NCBI RefSeq assembly: GCF_030160655.1
Contig: NZ_BSOT01000006.1
Span: 1 to 64,000, forward strand
DNA from: Agaribacter marinus
Lineage (GTDB): Bacteria; Pseudomonadota; Gammaproteobacteria; Enterobacterales; Alteromonadaceae
Direction of reading: 5' to 3'
Length of the DNA: 64,000 nucleotides
Below are positions 10,773 to 19,406 of this stretch, in pieces; position 1 is the first letter of the stretch; each line of letters opens with the position of its first letter. The position numbers and the translations under genes were made by a program. The notes under the pieces are model-generated. The model saw nothing but the letters and a program-made list of their open reading frames with translations. It made no database searches and was not told the DNA's origin.

Positions 10773-12224
10773 TCAACTCCGCCAAAACGTAGGCGAAAAC
10801 AGCACCAATAAAGAAAAGACTTCGAGTCGCCCAAATACCATCGCCATGACTAATAGCCATTTAGCGGAGTCAGATACTTCAGCATAAGTGCCTGCCACTG
10901 AGCCTAAACCGGGGCCAAGATTATTTAGGGTTGCTGCAGTAGCAGAAAATGCAGTGATGTTATCTAAACCGGTACCAATAAGCCCAATCATGATGAACAC
11001 AAACACAATAGCGTATGCGGCAAAAAAGCCCCAAACTGCATCAACGACTCGGTTTGGCATTGCCCTGTCACCCAACTTTACCGCGTATACCGCTTTGGGG
11101 TGGATGAGTCGGTCTATTTCTCGCTTGCCTTGCAAAAATAGCAATAACACTCGAATGACTTTTAAGCCACCGCCTGTAGACCCTGCACACCCGCCAATAA
11201 AACTTGAGAATATAAGCAATATGGGTAAAAAAGTAGGCCAAGATGAAAAGTCAGTTGTCGCAAAACCTGCGGTAGTACTTATTGAAACTGCCTGTATCAT
11301 TGCTTGATCTAATGAGGCCTCAGCGGTGTCGTATACCTGAAACTTAACAAGTACCAGAAAACAAACAGTGATCAAGGCAATTTGAATAGTGAAAAACGAT
11401 TTACACTCAGGATCTTTAAAGTAATTCTTAATATTTCTGCCACTAACGGCAGCGTAATGCAGTGAAAAATTTAATGCCGCTATCCATAAAAAGATTACAC
11501 AAACCACATTCACAGCGACGCTGTTAAAATGTCCTAGGCTAGCGTCGTAGTTAGAAAACCCACCAATGGCGATAGTTGAAAAAGCATGGCAAACCGCGTC
11601 AAACAAGGTCATACCCGCCATCCAATAAGCAAAAGTACAAGCAATAGTAAGCGACAAATAGATGTACCAAAGATGTTTAGCGGTATCGGCAATACGCGGT
11701 GTCATTTTTGAATCTTTTACTGGGCCTGGCGTCTCGGCACGGTATAGCTGCATTCCCCCAACGCCTAAGATTGGCAACACCGCAACAGCTAGCACAATGA
11801 TTCCCATACCACCTAACCATTGCAGTTGCTGACGATAAAACTGCACTGCCGTTGGCAAAAACTCGATGCCTTCGATAACAGTAGCACCAGTCGTCGTTAA
11901 GCCAGAGAATGATTCAAAAATTGCGTCGGTAATGGTCATTTGAGGTTGATCTAGTAACGCAAATGGCAAAGCACCAATCCCACCTAGCACCGTCCAAAAT
12001 AGAACTACAATTAAAAAACCTTCTTTAGCGCGCAAGTCCTGCTTACTGCGTCGATGCGGGTACCAAATGATTAAGCCAGTAAATAAGCTCAAGAAAAACG
12101 CAACGACAAAAGCTAAGCCGCCGCCATCTTCATAAATTAGTGAGATTAAGGCTGGAGGTAACATAGTGACACTGAAAATCGCCACTAACAGTCCTAAAAT
12201 CCTAATAATTGCGCGATATTGCAA
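10773..12224 (-). CDS. trkH: TrkH, Trk-system potassium uptake protein
   Basis: 483 residues, full length for the TrkH/KtrB family of inner-membrane potassium channels. The four pore-loop regions that form the selectivity filter are visible as TTTGATV, STIAIGGFSNYD, STTAGFATTDF and TLNNLGPGLG, and hydrophobic helices occur throughout. The phrase GGCAGSTGGGLKVIR is typical of the family. TrkH works with the cytoplasmic NAD-binding regulator TrkA, which is not encoded in this window. The gene stands alone, divergent from polA, with no partner in the same direction except the giant YD gene 242 bp downstream. Confidence 0.95.
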   Translation of the reverse strand: MQYRAIIRILGLLVAIFSVTMLPPALISLIYEDGGGLAFVVAFFLSLFTGLIIWYPHRRSKQDLRAKEGFLIVVLFWTVLGGIGALPFALLDQPQMTITDAIFESFSGLTTTGATVIEGIEFLPTAVQFYRQQLQWLGGMGIIVLAVAVLPILGVGGMQLYRAETPGPVKDSKMTPRIADTAKHLWYIYLSLTIACTFAYWMAGMTLFDAVCHAFSTIAIGGFSNYDASLGHFNSVAVNVVCVIFLWIAALNFSLHYAAVSGRNIKNYFKDPECKSFFTIQIALITVCFLVLVKFQVYDTAEASLDQAMIQAVSISTTAGFATTDFSSWPTFLPILLIFSSFIGGCAGSTGGGLKVIRVLLLFLQGKREIDRLIHPKAVYAVKLGDRAMPNRVVDAVWGFFAAYAIVFVFIMIGLIGTGLDNITAFSATAATLNNLGPGLGSVAGTYAEVSDSAKWLLVMAMVFGRLEVFSLLVLFSPTFWRS

Positions 12225-12679
12225 GCTTATTTAACCTTGTTTGTATTGCTTCTGGTCTAGTCTACAATGCTTGGCAAAACATCGACAAGCACAATGCCAC
12301 TTTTTATTTCTTATTTATAAGCTATTGACACTCAAAGATAAAAAAAATAACGAATTTATTCCTTGGCAATACTTAAAATTGTGTTAAATTTATGTGATGT
12401 CAAACGCAACATCCCTCCGTTTGCACATAATAGAAATAGGTGGATTCACCTATCTCACAAAAAATAATAAAAAAGAGTAAGGATATCCGGCACTTTGCCC
12501 CTTGTTGTAATCCCTGCAAAAAATTTGAATATACTTTTTTCATATGAAAAAGGTAGTGTTTTTGTGTCTTTAGCTCAATTTACTAACAAAGTTATCCACA
12601 GGTTTTAAACAAAAAAGTATTAATTTTTATCTATAAATTCATATAGTTATGAAATAACACTAACAAAAGCGACATTATT
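12225..12679. other. Long divergent intergenic region trkH-polA with hairpins and a DnaA box
   Basis: The 455-bp region is AT-rich. It holds an imperfect hairpin (12390-12396 with 12424-12430, then 12401-12406 with 12418-12423) whose 11-base loop is CAACATCCCTC. A second hairpin has its stem at 12436-12442/12447-12453. A possible promoter (TTGGCA at 12363, TAAATT at 12385) lies just in front. A perfect DnaA box lies at 12592-12600. No open frame of interest was seen. Confidence 0.5.
12592..12600 (+). promoter_or_regulatory. Perfect DnaA box upstream of polA
   Basis: TTATCCACA is a perfect match to the DnaA-box consensus, 80 bp upstream of the polA start. A single box does not make an origin; it may titrate DnaA or regulate polA. 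Confidence 0.6.
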
Positions 12680-15469
12680 ATGCACAAAACTCACTCTGCT
12701 CCTTTAGTACTTGTCGATGGCTCGTCTTATTTATTCCGAGCATTTCACGGAATGCCGCCACTCACCAATTCGAAGGGGCAAGACACTGGCGCAGTTTATG
12801 GTGTAGTTAACATGCTTCGTAGTCTGGTAAAAGATTACAACCCGACCGAAATGGTGGTGGTATTTGACGCCAAAGGGAAAACATTCCGTGACGACATATA
12901 CAAAGAATATAAGGCGAATAGACCACCAATGCCTGACGAACTTCGCAGCCAAATAGCGCCGTTGCATGTCATTGTAGAAGCCATGGGCTTCCCGATGATC
13001 GTACATGACGGCGTGGAGGCAGATGATGTTATTGGTACCTTGTCTAGACAAGCCAGTGAAAGCGGCAGAGCGTGTGTGATTAGTACTGGTGACAAAGACA
13101 TGGCACAGTTAGTCGATGACAATGTTACGCTAATAAACACCATGACCCGCACTACTATGGACAAAGCTGGCGTAATAGAAAAGTTTGGCGTGCCCGCTGA
13201 GTTGATAATTGATTATCTCGCCTTAAAAGGCGATAAAGTCGACAACATTCCTGGTGTACCTGGCGTAGGTGATAAGAGTGCCGTAGCAATGTTAAATGGC
13301 ATTGGCGGTATTCATGCGATTTACGACAATCTCGACGACATTGCAGCCTTGGATTTTCGTGGCGCAAAAACCATGGCAAAGAAAATGGAAGCTCACAAAG
13401 AGCAAGCATTGTTGTCATACGAATTAGCCACCATTGTCACTGATCTAGCATTGCCTTTTTCTATCGAAGAACTGCAGTTAAAGGCCTTAGATAAAGCGGT
13501 ACTGCGCGAGCAATTTGCTAACTTAGAATTTAAAAAATGGTTAGCCGAAGTTAGCGACCAAGGACAAGCATATGTTGAGGATGCAACAAATAATAACTCA
13601 CCTCTTGAAAACACTGGCAATTCAGAAAATTCGGATAGCGACCCGTCAACAATAGACAGAGATCAATACCAGATTATTCTAGACGATGGTGATTTTCTAA
13701 CGCTCATCGATAAACTCCAAGCCGCGACCTTAGTTGCGGTAGACACCGAAACAACCAGTCTAGATTATATGCAGGCTGAATTGGTGGGGATTTCATTTGC
13801 GTTTGCAGCAAATGATGCTTGCTATGTGCCGGTAGCTCATGATTATCCTGATGCACCTGAGCAACTCGACAGACAATATGTACTGAATGCGCTTAAGCCT
13901 ATTCTAGAATCCGCATCCATCAAAAAAGTGGGCCAACACATTAAGTACGATCAGAACGTTTTGGCTAATTATGATATCGATTTACAAGGTGTCGTGTGCG
14001 ATACCATGCTGGCATCGTATGTGCTAAATAGCGTTGCCACACGTCACGATATGGATAGCTTGTCGCTAAAGTATTTAGGCCATAAATGTATTAGCTTTGA
14101 AGAAATTGCCGGTAAGGGCGCCAAACAACTCACCTTTAATCAACTGGATATAGACATTTCTGGCAAGTATGCAGCTGAAGATGCTGACGTTACTTATCGG
14201 CTATTTGAGACACTCACCGAATTATTGGCACGTGAGGAAAAACTTACAGACATTCTTGAAACCATCGAAACACCCTTATCCCGTGTTATTTCTAAGATGG
14301 AGCAAACCGGGGTATTAATTGATGCACAAATGCTCGGTCAGCAAAGCCAAACGCTTGCGACACGCATTTTAGAGTTAGAAAAACAAGTCCACGAAATGGC
14401 TGGTGAAACGTTTAATTTAGGCTCAACAAAACAACTTCAACATATTCTGTTTGAAAAGATGGGATTGCCCGTAATTAAAAAAACGCCAAAAGGTGCCCCT
14501 TCAACGTCTGAAGACGTGTTGCAAGAATTAGCCAATGAATACAAGTTGCCCGCGCTGATTACCCAGTATAGAGGCTTAACTAAATTAAAAAATACCTACA
14601 CTGATAAATTGCCGAAAATGATAAACCACCGCACAAATCGTGTGCACACGTCGTATCATCAAGCGGTTACGGCTACAGGGCGCTTGTCATCGAGTGATCC
14701 AAACCTACAAAATATCCCCATCAGAACAGACGAAGGCCGACAAGTGCGTCAAGCATTTATACCTAGACCTGGATACAAAATAGTCGCCGCCGACTATTCT
14801 CAAATTGAGTTACGTATCATGGCACATTTAAGTAAAGATGAGGGTCTACTCAAGGCATTTAATCAAGGCAAAGACATTCACACGGCTACCGCTTCGGAGA
14901 TATTTTCAGTTCCTACCGATGAAGTGAGCACCAACCAACGTAGAAGTGCCAAAGCAATTAACTTTGGATTGATTTACGGTATGAGCGCATTTGGCTTATC
15001 TAAACAACTCCATATTAGTCGCCACGATGCACAACAATATATGGATACTTACTTTGCTCGCTACCCGGGCGTATTAGACTATATGGAAGCAACACGCGAA
15101 ACAGCAAAATCATGTGGCTATGTAAGCACAGTATTTGGTCGCCGCTTATATTTACCTGATATTAACGCAAGCAATGGTGCCAGACGCAAAGGAGCTGAAC
15201 GCGCTGCGATCAACGCACCAATGCAAGGCACTGCAGCCGACATTATTAAAAAGGCCATGATAGATGTGGCTGCTTGGATAGACACATTAAATGACGACAG
15301 TGTTTCAATGATCATGCAAGTGCACGACGAACTGGTATTCGAAATAAAAGAAGAACATTTAGTTACGCGCAAAGACAAGATTTGTGAACTCATGCAGCAA
15401 TGTGTGTCACTTTCGGTGCCATTAGAAGTAGAAGCTGGCGTCGGTATGAACTGGGATGAAGCACATTAG
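12680..15469 (+). CDS. polA: DNA polymerase I
   Basis: 929 residues, the usual length. Three domains are visible in order: the 5'-3' exonuclease (about 1-290, with VDGSSYLFRAFHG and DKVDNIPGVPGVGDKSA), the 3'-5' proofreading exonuclease (about 330-515, with intact DTETTSLDYM), and the polymerase (about 520-929). Polymerase motif A is AADYSQIELR, the O-helix is RRSAKAINFGLIYG and motif C is MQVHDELVFE. It removes RNA primers and fills gaps in lagging-strand synthesis and repair. The start has a weak ribosome site, but MHKTHSAPLVLVDGSSYLFR aligns with the family N-terminus. Confidence 0.98.
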   Translation: MHKTHSAPLVLVDGSSYLFRAFHGMPPLTNSKGQDTGAVYGVVNMLRSLVKDYNPTEMVVVFDAKGKTFRDDIYKEYKANRPPMPDELRSQIAPLHVIVEAMGFPMIVHDGVEADDVIGTLSRQASESGRACVISTGDKDMAQLVDDNVTLINTMTRTTMDKAGVIEKFGVPAELIIDYLALKGDKVDNIPGVPGVGDKSAVAMLNGIGGIHAIYDNLDDIAALDFRGAKTMAKKMEAHKEQALLSYELATIVTDLALPFSIEELQLKALDKAVLREQFANLEFKKWLAEVSDQGQAYVEDATNNNSPLENTGNSENSDSDPSTIDRDQYQIILDDGDFLTLIDKLQAATLVAVDTETTSLDYMQAELVGISFAFAANDACYVPVAHDYPDAPEQLDRQYVLNALKPILESASIKKVGQHIKYDQNVLANYDIDLQGVVCDTMLASYVLNSVATRHDMDSLSLKYLGHKCISFEEIAGKGAKQLTFNQLDIDISGKYAAEDADVTYRLFETLTELLAREEKLTDILETIETPLSRVISKMEQTGVLIDAQMLGQQSQTLATRILELEKQVHEMAGETFNLGSTKQLQHILFEKMGLPVIKKTPKGAPSTSEDVLQELANEYKLPALITQYRGLTKLKNTYTDKLPKMINHRTNRVHTSYHQAVTATGRLSSSDPNLQNIPIRTDEGRQVRQAFIPRPGYKIVAADYSQIELRIMAHLSKDEGLLKAFNQGKDIHTATASEIFSVPTDEVSTNQRRSAKAINFGLIYGMSAFGLSKQLHISRHDAQQYMDTYFARYPGVLDYMEATRETAKSCGYVSTVFGRRLYLPDINASNGARRKGAERAAINAPMQGTAADIIKKAMIDVAAWIDTLNDDSVSMIMQVHDELVFEIKEEHLVTRKDKICELMQQCVSLSVPLEVEAGVGMNWDEAH

Positions 15470-15678
15470 GCCCCTATTTTCGGCAGGTATGAAGGCTTTT
15501 TCATCTCTGAATGAAAAAATTTAAAAATAAATTTGAATTAGTTTGAACTATCCGTTCAGGCAGCACTCATAAGTAGCGAATGTGTTGTTCTCCCCAAGTA
15601 GTAAAAAGCCCCGTTAGTGTGTTTCGGGGCTTTCTTTTTTCTAGCGTTTCTCTATTTTATTCAAACATACAATGCCAA
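15470..15678 (+). ncRNA. Candidate small RNA downstream of polA (position of Spot 42)
   Basis: Between polA and engB, where enterobacteria carry spf (Spot 42 RNA), there is no open frame. A hairpin lies at 15497-15504/15511-15518, and a strong terminator ends the stretch at 15605-15640. I cannot match the body to the Spot 42 sequence I know, so the evidence is synteny plus the terminator. The stretch may only be the polA 3' untranslated region. The 5' end of any RNA is not defined. Confidence 0.3.
15605..15640 (+). terminator. Rho-independent terminator between polA and engB
   Basis: The stem AAAGCCCCG/CGGGGCTTT has an 11-base loop and is followed by a T-rich tract. On the opposite strand the stem is followed by TTTTT, so it probably serves both polA and the convergent engB. 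Confidence 0.9.
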
Positions 15679-16287
15679 TTACTGCGCTTTAGTTTCAATC
15701 TCTAACCACTGCATTAAAATATTTTCTGCTTCACTCAAACCTACGCCAGAAAGCGACGAAAACGCATGCACGGTAATATCGCCTTGAAACGCTAGTGACG
15801 CTTCTCGAACCATCAATGTTTGTGCTTTGCGCTTCCCTGCTTTTAGCTTGTCGGCTTTTGTTAATAGTATTAGGACCGGCAACTCTGCACTCACGGCCCA
15901 GAAGATAAGGTCTTGATCGAGATCCTTTAAAGGGTGTCGAATATCCATTAATACAACTAACCCGCGCAAACACTCCCGTTTTTGCAGATATTCACCCAGA
16001 GATTTTTGCCACTTCTTTTTCATGGGAATGGGTACTTTTGCATAACCATACCCTGGCAAATCAACTAAGCGTCGACTTTCATCTAATTCGAACAGGTTAA
16101 TTAACTGGGTTCTACCCGGCGTTTTACTTGTCCTGGCTAAGTTTTTTTGTCTAGTTAATTTATTTAATGCACTCGACTTACCCGCATTTGAACGCCCCGC
16201 AAAGGCAATCTCGATACCATCGAAGGCACTTAAATGCTGAATATCAGGCGCACTAGTTAAAAACTTGGCCTTTGTAAAATATGACAT
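15679..16287 (-). CDS. engB: Ribosome-biogenesis GTP-binding protein EngB (YihA/YsxC)
   Basis: 202 residues, typical for this essential TrmE-Era-like GTPase. G1 is [10 protein letters not shown]3 is [11 protein letters not shown] and G4 is LLTKADK. EngB acts late in assembly of the large ribosomal subunit. It is convergent with polA and divergent from cytochrome c4, an arrangement common in marine gammaproteobacteria. The ATG at 16287 is preceded by an AGGTGG-like ribosome site. Confidence 0.97.
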   Translation of the reverse strand: MSYFTKAKFLTSAPDIQHLSAFDGIEIAFAGRSNAGKSSALNKLTRQKNLARTSKTPGRTQLINLFELDESRRLVDLPGYGYAKVPIPMKKKWQKSLGEYLQKRECLRGLVVLMDIRHPLKDLDQDLIFWAVSAELPVLILLTKADKLKAGKRKAQTLMVREASLAFQGDITVHAFSSLSGVGLSEAENILMQWLEIETKAQ

Positions 16288-16458
16288 ACCACCTCAAATT
16301 TGCTGAATAGCCAGCTTATGTTTACAAATTTATATAACTTTCATTGATTTAAATCCATTGTATTACCAACAAACTGTTTTTTTAACTGCTTATTTGTGTA
16401 AAATACACGACCACTGCCGTTATAGGTATGTTACCCCTCATCTTTAGAGAATTTAAGT

Positions 16459-17082
16459 ATGAAAAATTTATGTTTACTTTTTGGACTAGTATTTTTAAGT
16501 ACATCTGCATTTGCTGTTGATGGCGATGCTGAAGCTGGCAAAACCAAGTCAACTACCTGTGCGGCATGTCATGGTTCTGATGGAAATAGTGCACTTAACT
16601 TAAATCCAAAAATAGCAGGGCAACATGCTGGGTACATCCTAAAACAATTGAAAGAATTCAAACTTGCCGCGTCCACTGGCGGTAAAGAAGGCAGAAACAA
16701 TGCAGTGATGAATGGTATGGCAATGCCTTTGTCTGAGCAAGACATGAAAGACCTCGCCGTATATTTCTCCAGCCAAGAACTTAAAATAGGCGAAACGCCT
16801 GAAGATGTCATCGAAGCAGGAGAAGCACTTTACAGAGGCGGTGACGCAGAAAGAGGTATTACTGCTTGTATCGCTTGCCATGGACCAAATGGTGGCGGTA
16901 TGAACTTAGCGGGCTTCCCACAAATTGGTGGCCAACATGCAGCATATACCAAACAACAGCTCGAAATGTTTCGTTCTGGTGACCGCAACAATGACTTAAA
17001 TGAAATGATGAGAAACGTTGCGTCTCGCCTAACAGATAAAGACATTGATGTACTTTCAAAGTATTTAGGCGGTTTACACTAA
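16459..17082 (+). CDS. Diheme cytochrome c4
   Basis: 207 residues with a signal peptide (MKNLCLLFGLVFLSTSAFA) and two c-type haem motifs, CAACH at residues 34-38 and CIACH at 137-141, one in each half of an internally duplicated protein. Methionines that could be axial ligands follow each motif. The family is periplasmic and passes electrons to terminal oxidases or other c cytochromes. It is divergent from engB across 171 bp; a TAAAAT element at 16399-16404 may be its -10 box. Confidence 0.95.
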   Translation: MKNLCLLFGLVFLSTSAFAVDGDAEAGKTKSTTCAACHGSDGNSALNLNPKIAGQHAGYILKQLKEFKLAASTGGKEGRNNAVMNGMAMPLSEQDMKDLAVYFSSQELKIGETPEDVIEAGEALYRGGDAERGITACIACHGPNGGGMNLAGFPQIGGQHAAYTKQQLEMFRSGDRNNDLNEMMRNVASRLTDKDIDVLSKYLGGLH

Positions 17083-17228
17083 ATAACATATCGAAATTAT
17101 TGTAAATAAGTTGTAAATTTTATTTTTTTGAGTATTATCTACTCATCGCATAATCATGACTTGAAATAAGTTATGATTATGAGTACTATCAATGTATAAG
17201 AAAGCGTAATGGATTACCTACAACAATA

Positions 17229-17356
17229 CTGACCAATTAGTTAATAAAAATAAAAGGTAATTAGTCAGCAAGAAGCACAAGATGTGCAAAACGGGAGAGG
17301 TGTCGTTAGACACTAATTAATATAAGGTGATAACTTTCGGGTTATCACCTTTTTCT
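17229..17356 (+). ncRNA. Candidate structured RNA, four hairpins ending in a terminator
   Basis: Four stem-loops follow each other. SL1 pairs 17229-17239 with 17258-17268 (one mismatch). SL2 pairs 17275-17279 with 17283-17287. SL3 pairs GTGTC at 17300-17304 with GACAC at 17309-17313. SL4 is an 11-bp terminator stem, 17324-17334/17341-17351. A single-stranded ACGGGAGAG lies between SL2 and SL3. This locus lies in the engB-yihI interval that holds csrC in E. coli, but the repeated GGA motifs of CsrC are absent. It may instead be the 3' end of the cytochrome c4 transcript. Confidence 0.4.
17324..17356 (+). terminator. Strong rho-independent terminator
   Basis: An 11-bp perfect stem, AAGGTGATAAC/GTTATCACCTT, with a 6-base loop (TTTCGG) is followed by a T-rich run. 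Confidence 0.93.
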
Positions 17357-17438
17357 TTGCGAGTGGTAAAATTTTTTTTATACAAATCGCTCATGAACCT
17401 TTAGTTGTTCAAGTAATATTTTGATAGTAGGAAGCGCA

Positions 17439-17951
17439 ATGCCAAGGCATAAGAAATCACGTAAAATTGGAAAAATTGGGATCAGTAAAGATGAACGCCC
17501 TACCCCTCGTATAACTAGCTCTAAACCCAAGAACAAATGCGGTAAAAAGCCAGGTTCTCGACAACAACTAAATGCTGCAGAATCTAACGGTCATAAAAAC
17601 ACACAAAAGACAGACTCTCGCATCGGCAGTAAAACAAGCATCGATTTAAATAAATACAAAGACGGTGGTGTGAAAAAAACGAAATCTAAAGCGCCTGAAA
17701 AACGCTACTTTTCACCAAAAGAAGAATTAGACGCAATTGAGAACGATACTAAACTCGATACGCTACTAGACAAACAAGAGCAAAAATCGCTAAGCCGCGA
17801 AGAACAGGAATATGTAGAGGCAAAGCTCAAACGACATAGCGAGTTATGCAAGATGCTTGGTATAGATCTCCCTGAAGAAGACGAGGATACAACAGACAAT
17901 GATCCGTTTTCATCATTAGACGCAATTAATATCGACGATTTTAAAGATTAG
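17439..17951 (+). CDS. yihI: YihI, activator of the GTPase Der
   Basis: 170 residues from the ATG at 17439, chosen because AGGAAGCG lies just upstream and because MPRHKKSRK begins like other basic YihI N-termini; an in-frame ATG at 17421 is less likely. The N-terminal half is very basic and low in complexity. RIGSKTSIDL and the segment LDAIENDTKLDTLLDKQE match the conserved YihI core, and the C-terminus is acidic. In E. coli YihI stimulates GTP hydrolysis by Der (EngA) and so tunes ribosome assembly. Three bases separate it from the next gene, so the two are probably co-transcribed. Confidence 0.9.
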   Translation: MPRHKKSRKIGKIGISKDERPTPRITSSKPKNKCGKKPGSRQQLNAAESNGHKNTQKTDSRIGSKTSIDLNKYKDGGVKKTKSKAPEKRYFSPKEELDAIENDTKLDTLLDKQEQKSLSREEQEYVEAKLKRHSELCKMLGIDLPEEDEDTTDNDPFSSLDAINIDDFKD

Positions 17952-17954
17952 AGA

Positions 17955-18410
17955 ATGACCGTGTACTGGATATTAGTTATTGCTGGCGCCTTAATTGTTA
18001 TTGGACTTGGTATATACGCCGGGCGTTTGTTGTTTTTGTTACAAGCACAAAACAATCGTCAATCAGCTGTGCGTGATAAACGAATAGACACAATTACGGA
18101 CAGTGTCCAAACCATTGCGTTTGCTATGCAGCAACAACAATGCGATTTGTCTGAAGGGGTTATTCGTTTGTGGAATCTATTGGAAGCCATTCCAATTTTA
18201 CCTCATCCAAATTTTCAGCAACATTACCCAGGCGTTTATGAGCTTTATAGCCGCATTCAACATTTCCCAACGTTGGACGCAAGGCAAGCATTAACCAAGC
18301 AACAACGGCGTGAACAAGACAAAGAACGAGAGCAAATCGAAAGTGAGCTAGCAAGCAAGGTAGCCGTCGACGTCGATAAATTACGACACTTCAATGCACA
18401 TAACGAGTAA
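17955..18410 (+). CDS. DUF2489 membrane-anchored protein
   Basis: 151 residues. One N-terminal membrane helix (ILVIAGALIVIGLGIYAG) is followed by a soluble, charged domain of about 120 residues. Content and position, directly after yihI, match the DUF2489 family of gammaproteobacteria, whose function is unknown. A KQQRREQDKEREQIESEL stretch near the end looks helical or coiled-coil. Tight linkage to yihI suggests, but does not prove, a role connected with ribosome assembly or the cell envelope. Confidence 0.8.
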   Translation: MTVYWILVIAGALIVIGLGIYAGRLLFLLQAQNNRQSAVRDKRIDTITDSVQTIAFAMQQQQCDLSEGVIRLWNLLEAIPILPHPNFQQHYPGVYELYSRIQHFPTLDARQALTKQQRREQDKEREQIESELASKVAVDVDKLRHFNAHNE

Positions 18411-18447
18411 GGCATTAGTGCAGATACCAAAACTACATTAATCAAGC

Positions 18448-18453
18448 TATAAT
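18448..18453 (+). promoter_or_regulatory. glyQ: Possible -10 element of the glyQS promoter
   Basis: A perfect TATAAT lies 45 bp upstream of glyQ. No good -35 box is seen at the expected distance, so the promoter assignment rests on the -10 element and its position. Confidence 0.4.
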
Positions 18454-18497
18454 GCTCGCCTTTTGAAATTTTAACTAGCAAACACACGATACCGCGG

Positions 18498-19406
18498 ATG
18501 CATAATTACGATTTAAATACCTTTCAAGGGTTAATTTTGGCGCTCCAAGATTATTGGGCTCGCCAAGGCTGTGTCATTATCCAGCCTCTAGACATGGAAG
18601 TGGGTGCTGGTACATTCCACCCAATGACTTTTTTACGCTCGCTCGGCCCAGAGCCAATGAGCAGCGCTTATGTTCAACCTTGTCGCCGACCTACTGATGG
18701 CCGATACGGCGAAAACCCAAACCGCCTTCAACATTATTACCAATTTCAAGTAATGCTTAAACCATCGCCCGATAATATTCAGGCCTTATACTTAGGCTCA
18801 TTGGAAATGTTAGGATTTGACCCCAAAGTCCACGATATACGCTTTGTCGAAGACAACTGGGAATCCCCTACCCTCGGTGCTTGGGGACTAGGTTGGGAAG
18901 TGTGGTTGAACGGCATGGAAGTCACCCAATTTACGTACTTTCAGCAAGTAGGCGGTATCGAATGTAAGCCAGTCACAGGTGAAATCACTTATGGCCTAGA
19001 GCGCTTAGCGCTTTACATGCAAGGCGTAGATAGCATTTATGATCTCGTTTGGACGAAAGGTCCTTTTGGTAACGTGACTTACGGCGATGTGTTTTTACAA
19101 AATGAAAAAGAACAATCAGCCTATAACTTTGAATATGCCGATGTTCCCTTTTTGTTTGAAAGCTTCGACCAATTTGAAAAAGCCTGTCAGACACTTATCG
19201 ATGCAAAGTTACCGCTACCCGCATATGAGCAAGTAATGAAAGCATCTCATGCATTCAATTTACTCGATGCGCGACACGCAATTTCAGTAACGGAGCGACA
19301 AGGCTATATCTTGCGCGTAAGAACGCTCGCTAAAGCATGTGCCGAAATGTACTACGCATCGCGCGAAGCACTGGGTTTTCCTCTTTGCAATGGAGCTGCT
19401 GAATAA
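18498..19406 (+). CDS. glyQ: Glycyl-tRNA synthetase alpha subunit
   Basis: 302 residues, the normal size. The sequence is very highly conserved ([54 protein letters not shown]). It is the class II catalytic subunit of the bacterial alpha2beta2 enzyme that charges tRNA-Gly. Its TAA stop shares one base with the ATG of glyS (TAATG), indicating translational coupling. Confidence 0.98.
   Translation: MHNYDLNTFQGLILALQDYWARQGCVIIQPLDMEVGAGTFHPMTFLRSLGPEPMSSAYVQPCRRPTDGRYGENPNRLQHYYQFQVMLKPSPDNIQALYLGSLEMLGFDPKVHDIRFVEDNWESPTLGAWGLGWEVWLNGMEVTQFTYFQQVGGIECKPVTGEITYGLERLALYMQGVDSIYDLVWTKGPFGNVTYGDVFLQNEKEQSAYNFEYADVPFLFESFDQFEKACQTLIDAKLPLPAYEQVMKASHAFNLLDARHAISVTERQGYILRVRTLAKACAEMYYASREALGFPLCNGAAE

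Larger units (their letters stand above)
17083..17438 (+). other. Intergenic region between cytochrome c4 and yihI
   Basis: The region has no open frame. Its first part is AT-rich without recognised signals. From 17229 onward it carries a chain of hairpins ending in a strong terminator (separate entry). The yihI leader follows. Confidence 0.6.

Noticed and set aside
10888-11307. 139-codon plus-strand frame
   Set aside because: It is antisense to trkH, whose pore motifs are conserved across the same bases.
12225-12679. An origin of replication near polA
   Set aside because: Only one DnaA box, with no unwinding repeats and no initiator gene nearby.
15470-15640. Firm identification as Spot 42
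   Set aside because: I could not match the conserved 5' half; only position and terminator agree.
17083-17356. CsrC-type RNA at the engB-yihI locus
   Set aside because: Only two GGA triplets are seen and they are not in hairpin loops, unlike CsrB/CsrC.
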